A stretch of 12,097 bases of DNA from Kiritimatiellia bacterium (lineage in GTDB: Bacteria; Verrucomicrobiota; Kiritimatiellia; B70-G9), in the NCBI GenBank assembly GCA_012961745.1, contig DTYT01000137.1, positions 1-12,097 on the forward strand. The letters are read 5' to 3'. Shown one piece after another: positions 6,705-12,097 of this stretch. Position 1 is the stretch's first letter. Every line of letters begins with the position of its first letter. Position numbers and translations under genes: made by a program. Under the pieces are notes generated by a model that made no database searches, was not told where the DNA came from, and worked only from the letters and a program-made list of their open reading frames with translations.

Positions 6705-8480
6705 TCAAGGACTCAACCGGGGAACATCAAGGCGGATATGCAGTTCGCGCAACTGCAGATCGTCCACCGGCGCCGGTGCTCCCATCATGAGGTCCACCGC
6801 TTTTTGCGTCTTCGGAAACGCTATTACGTCCCGAATTGACTCGGCGCCCAGAAGAAGCATCAGCAGCCGATCGAATCCGAGCGCGATTCCACCGTGCGGT
6901 GGTGCACCATATTCCAATGCGGTCAGAAGATGCCCGAAGCGGGCTTCACCCCTCTGCCGATCCACGCCCATCAGCGCGAAGATCCTTTCCTGAAGAGCGC
7001 GCTGGTGAATACGGATGCTTCCCCCGCCCAGTTCCACCCCATCCATTACGATGTCGTAGGATTGCGACCGTACCCGCAACGGTTCGCTTTCCAGATGAGG
7101 GAGATCCTCCTCCAGAGGAGCCGTGAAGGGGTGATGCACAGCAGTCAGCCGCCCGGCTTCGTCACGCTCGAAGAGGGGAAATTCGGTTATCCAGACCAGG
7201 GCATGCCGGTCGGGGTCAATCAATCCGGCTTCCTTCGCTGCCAGACGGCGGAGTTCCCCAAGAGCCTTGGAGACCACCGCGCGATCGTCCGCCGCGAACA
7301 ATACCAGATCGCCCGCCTGTATGCCCGCCCGCTGGGCCAACGCCTCCTTTTCACCGTCGGACAGGTACTTCAGAATCGGCGACTTCCATTCACCGGTCCC
7401 CGCGATGCGGATGTAGGCTAGCCCGGCCAGGCCCGCCTTCCGCGCCACTTCCGTCCATTCGTCCAACACCCTCAGCGGCGTCTGCCCGAGACCTCGGGCG
7501 TTCAGCGCCCGGACAACCTGTCCCGCGGCCACCGCGCGCCGAAACACCTGAAAAGTAGAATCAGCGAAGATATTCGTCAGGTCGACGATCTCCAGACCGT
7601 ATCTCAGGTCCGGATGGTCGCTCCCGTATCGGTCCATCGCCTGCTGATAGGTCAAACGGGGAAGGGGAATTTCGGGAGCCGGAACATTCAACTCCCGGAA
7701 CAACTCCGCCAGCAACCCATCTACCACCGCGATCACATCCGCCACCGAAACAAAGGACATTTCAATGTCTATCTGGGTAAACTCTGGTTGGCGGTCCGCC
7801 CGCAGGTCTTCGTCGCGGAAACACCGTGCCAACTGAAAGTAGCGGTCAACCCCCGCGACCATGAGCAGTTGCTTGTATTGCTGGGGCGCCTGCGGCAGCG
7901 CAAAGAACGTTCCCGGGAGAATCCTGCTGGGCACCAGATAGTCACGCGCGCCCTCCGGGGTGCTCTTGCCCAGAATCGGCGTTTCAACCTCGATAAAACC
8001 CATTCGGTCCAGGTAACTCCGGACCGAAAGGGCGACCCGGTGGCGGGCCTGAAGAATGCGTTGCATGGAAGCACGCCGGAGGTCCAGATAGCGATATGTC
8101 AAACGCAGTTCCTCGGACACCCGCGCCGGATCACGGGCCTCCAAAGGGAACGGCGGCGTGAGGCTGGCGTTCAGCAACTCGAGACGGTCGCAACGGACTT
8201 CGATCTCTCCGGTGGCGAGCTTCGGATTTTCCATCTCTGGCGGACGGCGTTCCACCACACCGGCGACTGCAACTACATGCTGACTGCGCAGGCGTTGGGC
8301 CTTGTCCCAAGTCTCCCGACTGTCTTCCGGGTCGAATATCACCTGGGTAACCCCGTAGCGGTCGCGCAGGTCCACGAATATCACACCCCCGTGGTCCCGA
8401 ACTGATTCCACCCAACCCGAAAGCCGCACTCTTTTACCCACCGAATCCCGCCGCAGCTCGCCGCATGTATGGGTTCGCAT
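6705..8480 (-). CDS. aspS: Aspartate--tRNA ligase, probably non-discriminating (Asp/Asn)
   Basis: 591 residues from the ATG at 8480; bacterial-type AspRS. It has an N-terminal OB fold binding the anticodon (RVRLSGWVESVRDHGG), class II catalytic motifs (FRDEDLRADRQPEFTQ; GGIALGFDRLLMLLLG near the end), the GAD insertion between them, and the C-terminal block PVDDLQLRELHIRL. I chose ATG 8480 because its start MRTHTCGELRR aligns with the usual beginning MRTxYCGxL; an in-frame ATG at 8492 adds four residues and has an AGGCGG only three bases upstream. His30 in RDHGG is the residue found in non-discriminating bacterial AspRS (Leu in Asp-specific enzymes), so it may also charge tRNA-Asn for the GatCAB route. 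It lies downstream of hisS in the same direction, after a gap of 84 bases. Confidence 0.96.
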   Translation of the reverse strand: MRTHTCGELRRDSVGKRVRLSGWVESVRDHGGVIFVDLRDRYGVTQVIFDPEDSRETWDKAQRLRSQHVVAVAGVVERRPPEMENPKLATGEIEVRCDRLELLNASLTPPFPLEARDPARVSEELRLTYRYLDLRRASMQRILQARHRVALSVRSYLDRMGFIEVETPILGKSTPEGARDYLVPSRILPGTFFALPQAPQQYKQLLMVAGVDRYFQLARCFRDEDLRADRQPEFTQIDIEMSFVSVADVIAVVDGLLAELFRELNVPAPEIPLPRLTYQQAMDRYGSDHPDLRYGLEIVDLTNIFADSTFQVFRRAVAAGQVVRALNARGLGQTPLRVLDEWTEVARKAGLAGLAYIRIAGTGEWKSPILKYLSDGEKEALAQRAGIQAGDLVLFAADDRAVVSKALGELRRLAAKEAGLIDPDRHALVWITEFPLFERDEAGRLTAVHHPFTAPLEEDLPHLESEPLRVRSQSYDIVMDGVELGGGSIRIHQRALQERIFALMGVDRQRGEARFGHLLTALEYGAPPHGGIALGFDRLLMLLLGAESIRDVIAFPKTQKAVDLMMGAPAPVDDLQLRELHIRLDVPRLSP

Positions 8481-8564
8481 CCCGGTTCTCATTTTCCGCC
8501 TGTGACTATCATCCCATCCGCACCCGCCTGAAGCGCGGAATGCTGCCGCGGTTGACCGGCATTG

Positions 8565-9839
8565 TCAAGCACGCCCCCCCAGCGGGCCGAGAACTCCCCG
8601 GACCGCCTCCAGCACCCGGCCGGCGGGTAGATCTCTCTCCCGGCCGGAATCCAATTCCCTCAAACGGATCGTTCCCCGCCGCAATTCTTCATCACCACGT
8701 ATCAACACCAGTTCCGCGCCCGACTTGGCGGCCGCGCGCATTTGCGCCTTGAGACTCTGAAAACGCAATGCCACCAGACAAGCTATCCCCTCAGCCCGCA
8801 ATTGACAGGCCAGCTTGAGGTTCGCAGCGCGCGCCTCTTCGCCCACTGCCGCCAGCCACACCCTGATTTCCCTGCGTCCCGGCAGCCCCGCCCCTTCGCG
8901 CTGCAATGCGATGATCAGGCGCTCCATACCCACCGCGAATCCGACCCCCTCTATTCTCCGGGTGCCGATCTGCACCACGTATCTCCCCCCTCCGGCCACG
9001 GCGTCCTGTGCCCCCAGGCCGGGATGGGTAACCTCCCATATGGTATGCGCGTAATAGTCCAACCCGCGAACCAGACGCGGCTCGACCCGGAAAGCGATTC
9101 CAAGCCGGTCCAGGACCGCGTAAACCTGCTCTATGTAGGACCGGGAAGCGTCGCTCAGGTAGGTCGCCGGTTCCGGCGTTCGGCCGACGATCCGGCGGCA
9201 TCCGTCCCGCTTGCAGTCGAGAATACGCAGCACGTTGGTTTCATACCGCCGGCGGCAATCCGGACACAGTTCCGGCAGAAACGGATGCAGCTGCTGCCGC
9301 AGTCCCTGCGTGACCCGGTTGATGTCGCCGAGATCCCCGCGCGTGTTGATCCGGAGCACAAAATTGCCAAGGCCCGCAGCGCGCAGAACGTCGACTTGTA
9401 GTGCCACGCATTCCGCGTCTGCCACCGGGTCCGCTGCGCAGATCAATTCCACACCAAGCTGATGAAACTGCCGGCGGCGGCCGGCCTGGGGTCTCTCCCG
9501 CCGGAACATGGGTCCGTAGTAGAAAAGACGCACGTCTTCCGTCGCCGGCCGCGACTCGGATACGTAGCGCAGCACGCCTGCGGTACCCTCGGGGCGCAGT
9601 GCAAGCCGGCGCCCTGTCGCCTCGGGAAAGGAATACATCTCTTTCTGCACCACCTCGGTGGATTTCCCCAGCGAGTAGGAAAAGAGATCTTCGTACTCGA
9701 CGATGGGCGTACGCACCTCTTCCAGTCCGTACCTGCGGCAGGTCTCGACGAATCTGCGTTCGATCCGGCGCCAGAGACCGGCCTCCGGCTCAGCCAGATC
9801 CTGCATTCCGGGTACACTGCTTATACGGCGTTCTCCCAT
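8565..9839 (-). CDS. hisS: Histidine--tRNA ligase
   Basis: 424 residues, the normal length. Class II histidyl-tRNA synthetase: LALRPEGTAGVLRYV (motif region, 79-93), GPMFRRERPQAGRRRQFHQL (motif 2, 109-128), the HisRS-specific RGLDYYAHTIWE (258-269), AVAGGGRY (280-287), GFAVGMERLIIAL (motif 3, 300-312), then a C-terminal anticodon-binding domain (about 325-424). Between the catalytic motifs is a Cys set C192-x2-C195, C209-x4-C214, seen in many bacterial HisRS and possibly metal-binding. No good ribosome binding site precedes ATG 9839. The reading starts 36 bases after the HU-like gene and precedes aspS; a hisS-aspS pair is a frequent bacterial arrangement. The stop codon is part of a TTGACA hexamer (8568-8563, minus strand) that could be a weak promoter for aspS. 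Confidence 0.97.
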   Translation of the reverse strand: MGERRISSVPGMQDLAEPEAGLWRRIERRFVETCRRYGLEEVRTPIVEYEDLFSYSLGKSTEVVQKEMYSFPEATGRRLALRPEGTAGVLRYVSESRPATEDVRLFYYGPMFRRERPQAGRRRQFHQLGVELICAADPVADAECVALQVDVLRAAGLGNFVLRINTRGDLGDINRVTQGLRQQLHPFLPELCPDCRRRYETNVLRILDCKRDGCRRIVGRTPEPATYLSDASRSYIEQVYAVLDRLGIAFRVEPRLVRGLDYYAHTIWEVTHPGLGAQDAVAGGGRYVVQIGTRRIEGVGFAVGMERLIIALQREGAGLPGRREIRVWLAAVGEEARAANLKLACQLRAEGIACLVALRFQSLKAQMRAAAKSGAELVLIRGDEELRRGTIRLRELDSGRERDLPAGRVLEAVRGVLGPLGGRA

Positions 9840-9875
9840 GACCGGAGCAAAAACACCGCCGGACGAGTCACCCGG

Positions 9876-10160
9876 TCAGTCACCTATAAACTGCTTCATG
9901 ACCTTACCGGGCTTGAATTTGACGGTCTTTCGCGGCGGGATCCTGACCACCTGATCGGGTTTCCGTGGGTTTCTTCCCAAACGGGCCCTGCGATGCTGCA
10001 CCTCGAATACCCCGAAATTGCGGAACTCTACGTTCTCTCCCCTCGCCAGACTCTCGATGATGTAGTCCAGGGTCTTCTGCACCACGAGGTAAATGTCCCG
10101 CTGATTGAGCCCGGTCTCCGCCGCGATGCGGTTTACCAGATATCTCTTGGTTAATGTCAT
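9876..10160 (-). CDS. HU/IHF family DNA-binding protein
   Basis: 94 residues, a histone-like bacterial protein that binds and bends DNA as a dimer in the nucleoid. The N-terminal helices (MTLTKRYLVNRIAAETGL, then DIYLVVQKTLDYIIESLARG) are followed by the beta saddle and arm: VEFRNFGVFEVQHRRARLGR, then NPRKP with the intercalating Pro65, and VKFKPGKVMK. The start at ATG 10160 is chosen because AGGGAG lies nine bases upstream and the family begins there; a longer reading to 10220 adds 20 unrelated residues. HU versus IHF cannot be settled from sequence alone. It is followed after 36 bases by hisS and is probably in the same transcript. Confidence 0.93.
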   Translation of the reverse strand: MTLTKRYLVNRIAAETGLNQRDIYLVVQKTLDYIIESLARGENVEFRNFGVFEVQHRRARLGRNPRKPDQVVRIPPRKTVKFKPGKVMKQFIGD

Positions 10161-10211
10161 TGCAGAATACTCCCTGCCACGAATCTGCTGACCACCACGA
10201 ACCTGGGATGG

Positions 10212-10240
10212 TTTAACCACACGATACCACCGCCGGTCAA
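10212..10240 (-). promoter_or_regulatory. Predicted promoter of the HU-hisS-aspS run
   Basis: On the minus strand TTGACC (10240-10235, five of six) and GTTAAA (10217-10212, three of six) are 17 bases apart, giving a start near 10205 and a leader of about 45 bases before ATG 10160. The -10 is weak. Confidence 0.33.
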
Positions 10241-10254
10241 GAATATGCCCCGCC

Positions 10255-10282
10255 GCCGGATTCGTCCTGCCTTTTATCCGGC
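10255..10282 (-). terminator. Inverted repeat at the end of the small membrane protein gene
   Basis: Perfect seven-base arms GCCGGAT/ATCCGGC (10282-10276 and 10261-10255 on the minus strand) flank a 14-base loop. The stop codon TAA of the small membrane protein lies across one arm. No run of U follows, so it is not a standard intrinsic terminator. It might stabilise the mRNA end or separate this gene from the HU promoter just downstream. Confidence 0.25.
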
Positions 10283-10504
10283 CACCAGATGCACGTAGAA
10301 GAAGACCAGCGAGGCGCTCACCAGCAGAACCGCCACGCTCTTGTTGAACAGGTAGTAGTGATCAGCGGGATCCGGATGAGCTTCCCTTACCGAGGCACGC
10401 GGGAACCATCCATCCCAGATGAACCAGAGCGCGACGATCAGCAGCACGATCGCCGTCCATAGATGCTTCCGACTCCTGGGTACCAGACGGTATTCGTCGT
10501 TCAC
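10274..10504 (-). CDS. Small two-helix membrane protein of unknown function
   Basis: 76 residues. A short charged N-terminus (MNDEYRLVPRSRKH) leads to a hydrophobic helix (about 15-34, ending in FIWDGWFPR), a polar loop of about 20 residues containing HPDPADHYYLFNK, and a second helix (about 54-75). The Trp/Pro/Asp-rich loop looks conserved rather than random, and the reading is supported by a strong ribosome binding site (GGGGAG, seven bases before the GTG at 10504) and a plausible promoter. I recognise no named family; by its motifs it resembles hypothetical proteins of PVC-group bacteria, from memory only. The topology predicts both ends on the same side. It lies upstream of the HU-hisS-aspS run and is divergent from the TPR gene. 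Confidence 0.75.
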   Translation of the reverse strand: MNDEYRLVPRSRKHLWTAIVLLIVALWFIWDGWFPRASVREAHPDPADHYYLFNKSVAVLLVSASLVFFYVHLVAG

Positions 10505-10544
10505 GCTAGATCTCCCCTGACCCTAACCCCGCCAGGCGCCAGAG

Positions 10545-10573
10545 TTCATAGCACAACCGACTCATCCCTTCAA
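10545..10573 (-). promoter_or_regulatory. Predicted promoter of the small membrane protein gene
   Basis: On the minus strand TTGAAG (10573-10568, four of six) and TATGAA (10550-10545, four of six) are exactly 17 bases apart. The transcript would begin near 10538 with a leader of about 34 bases that includes the GGGGAG ribosome binding site. Confidence 0.4.
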
Positions 10574-10590
10574 GCATACGTTCATCGGAC

Positions 10591-10618
10591 TTGACACCCG
10601 CCCCCCCTAGCTGATTAT
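10591..10618 (+). promoter_or_regulatory. Predicted promoter of the TPR protein gene
   Basis: A perfect TTGACA (10591-10596) and GATTAT (10613-10618, four of six) are 16 bases apart, the same spacing as the promoter at 1181. The spacer begins with a C-rich run. Transcription would start near 10625, about ten bases before the GTG start at 10636, giving a very short leader without a ribosome binding site. Confidence 0.45.
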
Positions 10619-10635
10619 TGCCGTGATCTCACGCG

Positions 10636-11550
10636 GTGAAGCCGAGCGCTACAGTCGACGGCGCGCAAGCCGTCATATTCCGACTGGCAGTCGTGTTCCC
10701 GGTTCTCGCCGCAGTATGCCGTATCTCTCCGGGATCCGAACAGAACGGGGCTGGGGACGGCGGAGGTGCGGCTCCGTGGGATCATCCTCCACTTTATGTC
10801 CTGCCGGCGACTAACCGGCCGATCTCGCCGACCCTCAATGATCGTCAGAGAAAAAGGCTGAGTCTGTACCAGATCACCTCCGGCCCCTCCGCCACTCGAC
10901 CCAGCAGCACGTGCTTTACCGCTCTGGGGACCATCACCGCCCTGGCTCCTCAGCCCTCGGCGACCAATCTTACACATCCCCTGCTCGACCTGGAGCGCCG
11001 GCGCACGGGGATGCTGCTCGACACCTCAATGGAGGCCTACCGCCGCGGCGACCTGGAACACGCCATCCAGATCCTGGAAAAAGGTATCTCGCGGATTACC
11101 AGCGCAGATCTCCGCTTCCGTATCTACCACCGCCTGGGCGCCGTCCATTTCAAAGCCCGCAACTACGCCAAGGCAGCCTTCTACATGAAACGCGCCCTTG
11201 ACCTGCGCCCCGGGAATCCGGCGCTGGCGTGCAACCTGGCCGCCACACAGATGACGATGGGAAAGGTCGAGGAAGCGCTGCAGACCCTGTCCTACATCCC
11301 GGTGTCCCTCATCAGCGACAGCAATCTTTTGTTCAGTGTCTATTTCAACTATGCCTGTGCCCACTCGCTCCAGGGAGATGTGGAGGCGGCTCTCGACAGC
11401 CTTGACCAGGCCGCCCGATACGATCCCGAGGCCCTGCTGGCATCCGTCGGTGATCTGCAACTCGATCCTATCCGTGACCATCCCCGCTTCCGCCGGCTGC
11501 TGGCCGCGCTGGAGGCCCAGGCACTTCTGGGACCGAAAGAAGGGCGCTGA
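10636..11550 (+). CDS. Exported or membrane-anchored TPR protein
   Basis: 304 residues. A short N-terminus is followed by a hydrophobic segment (about 12-29), a Gly/Pro/Ser-rich region of low structure (31-115), and then three to four tetratricopeptide-like repeats (about 128-265; for example AYRRGDLEHAIQILEKG, RNYAKAAFYMKRALDL and GKVEEALQTL). The end LQLDPIRDHPRFRRLLAAL is a common finish of TPR proteins. The hydrophobic segment may be a signal or an anchor. A Cys at 28 follows LAAV but lacks the small residue expected at -1 of a lipobox, so a lipoprotein is not supported. The GTG start has no ribosome binding site; a promoter just upstream suggests a near-leaderless mRNA. TPR domains bind partner proteins; the partner is unknown. 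Confidence 0.72.
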   Translation: MKPSATVDGAQAVIFRLAVVFPVLAAVCRISPGSEQNGAGDGGGAAPWDHPPLYVLPATNRPISPTLNDRQRKRLSLYQITSGPSATRPSSTCFTALGTITALAPQPSATNLTHPLLDLERRRTGMLLDTSMEAYRRGDLEHAIQILEKGISRITSADLRFRIYHRLGAVHFKARNYAKAAFYMKRALDLRPGNPALACNLAATQMTMGKVEEALQTLSYIPVSLISDSNLLFSVYFNYACAHSLQGDVEAALDSLDQAARYDPEALLASVGDLQLDPIRDHPRFRRLLAALEAQALLGPKEGR

Positions 11551-11571
11551 AACCGCCGTTGTGGTGCCAGC

Positions 11572-11600
11572 TTGACCCCCGCGCAGCCAACGCTTAACTT
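11572..11600 (+). promoter_or_regulatory. Weak promoter-like element before the deoxyribosyltransferase-like gene
   Basis: TTGACC (11572-11577, five of six) is followed by TTAACT (11594-11599, 16-base gap) or TAACTT (11595-11600, 17-base gap), each three of six. The sequence after the -35 is C/G-rich, as at the promoters at 1181 and 10591. The leader would be about 55 bases. Confidence 0.28.
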
Positions 11601-11661
11601 ACCCCCCTGACGGAACGGGTGAGCCACCGGCGGACACTATCACATGCTGCGGGAGGCGTAC

Positions 11662-12084
11662 ATGAGTGCCAGGAAGAAGATCTATCTCTGCGGGCCGATA
11701 ATGGACGTGCATGAGGGACATGCGCGGCAATGGCGGGAGGCCGCCAAGAAGCTGCTTGAGGAGTACTTCACCATTCTCGACCCTATGCGCCGGAATTTCA
11801 AAGACCGTGAAGTCGACAGCGCCAACGAAATCGTCGAATTCGACCTTCAGGACATCCGCGATGCGGATATCGTACTGGTGAATTACAGCAAGCCCTCCAT
11901 AGGTACTGCCATGGAAGTCTTCTATGCCTCCCACGACCTGGGCAAGTTTGTAGTGGCTTTTTCCCCACTCGAATTCAAGGACTGCAGCCCCTGGATGGTA
12001 CGCTTCTGCACCAAGATCCTTCCCGATCTGGAAGCCGCGGCCCTCTACATCATCGAGCACTTCGTGGAAAAGGCTTGGGCCTGA
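11662..12084 (+). CDS. Nucleoside 2-deoxyribosyltransferase-like protein
   Basis: 140 residues from ATG 11662. The Rossmann-like fold of the Nuc_deoxyrib_tr family is indicated by KIYLCGPI (6-13), a Trp/Arg helix (HARQWREAAKKLL), an acidic stretch EIVEFDLQDIRDADIVLVN (56-74), and PSIGTAMEV with the expected nucleophile Glu85 (GTxxE). Members exchange or hydrolyse the bond between base and deoxyribose, or bind nucleotides in related signalling roles. The substrate here is unknown: could be nucleotide salvage or hydrolysis of a modified (deoxy)nucleotide. GGGAGG at 11651-11656, five bases before ATG 11662, decides the start over an in-frame ATG at 11644. It stands alone at the right edge, 111 bases after the TPR gene. 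Confidence 0.8.
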   Translation: MSARKKIYLCGPIMDVHEGHARQWREAAKKLLEEYFTILDPMRRNFKDREVDSANEIVEFDLQDIRDADIVLVNYSKPSIGTAMEVFYASHDLGKFVVAFSPLEFKDCSPWMVRFCTKILPDLEAAALYIIEHFVEKAWA

Positions 12085-12097
12085 AGCGGCCGGACAG

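Noticed and set aside
6050..6790. 246-codon open frame on the plus strand
   Set aside because: Frame-shifted reading inside accA and into the aspS end; Arg/Pro-rich with no domain.
7614..8405. 263-codon open frame on the plus strand
   Set aside because: Opposite aspS; no family features. Shadow of a well-supported gene.
9462..10154. 230-codon open frame on the plus strand across the hisS/HU junction
   Set aside because: It spans two solid minus-strand genes and shows no motif.
10255..10282. Intrinsic terminator
   Set aside because: The inverted repeat is perfect but the loop is long and no T-run follows; kept only as a low-confidence feature.
10709..10722. Lipobox in the TPR protein
   Set aside because: The Cys at 28 is preceded by Val, not Gly/Ala/Ser, so the lipoprotein signal is not convincing.
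1..12097. tRNA genes, CRISPR arrays, insertion sequences, attachment sites
   Set aside because: Both strands of the intergenic gaps were read by eye; no T-loop pattern, no spaced direct repeats, and no transposase or integrase signature was found. Not a substitute for a tRNA or repeat search program.

Overview
The window is a GC-rich, gene-dense stretch of bacterial chromosome carrying twelve protein genes. I see no rRNA, tRNA, insertion sequence, phage gene or CRISPR array. Most genes are housekeeping or envelope genes. Placement in the Planctomycetes-Verrucomicrobia-Chlamydiae (PVC) superphylum, perhaps near Lentisphaerae/Kiritimatiellae, is an inference. It rests on the style of the LysM-L,D-transpeptidase, the HU/IHF-type protein next to hisS, and a small two-helix membrane protein. 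The rhomboid's C-terminal motif is also common in Bacteroidetes-type genomes, so the placement is tentative.

Left part (1-2250, + strand): rmuC (membrane-anchored, nuclease-like recombination protein), a short FmdB-type zinc-ribbon protein with a good promoter of its own, about 280 non-coding bases holding several inverted repeats, and a small FMN nitroreductase with a very strong ribosome binding site. It meets, tail to tail, a minus-strand pair: a calcineurin-like metallophosphoesterase followed by a rhomboid-family membrane protein whose start overlaps the phosphoesterase stop.

Middle part (3850-6690): the phosphoesterase/rhomboid pair is transcribed divergently, across only about 20 bases, from a plus-strand operon. 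That operon holds a Ser/Thr kinase-like protein lacking several hallmark residues, a membrane-anchored LysM + L,D-transpeptidase (peptidoglycan cross-linking), and accA (fatty-acid synthesis). The promoter signals of the two directions overlap the opposite gene starts. Together the five genes form a cluster biased to envelope functions.

Right part (6700-12097): a minus-strand run made of a small hypothetical membrane protein, an HU/IHF-type DNA-binding protein, hisS and aspS. AspRS carries a His in the anticodon-binding domain typical of non-discriminating enzymes, which suggests indirect Asn-tRNA synthesis. Divergent from this run is an exported TPR protein, followed by a small nucleoside 2-deoxyribosyltransferase-like protein at the right edge.

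The most unusual points are the degenerate kinase in an operon with the transpeptidase and accA, the GNWE (for GNH[D/E]) motif of the phosphoesterase, several promoters of the form TTGACM-N16/17 placed so close to start codons that leaders would be very short or absent, and the hairpin-rich leader before the nitroreductase. I see no convincing evidence for an entirely new defence or mobile system here.
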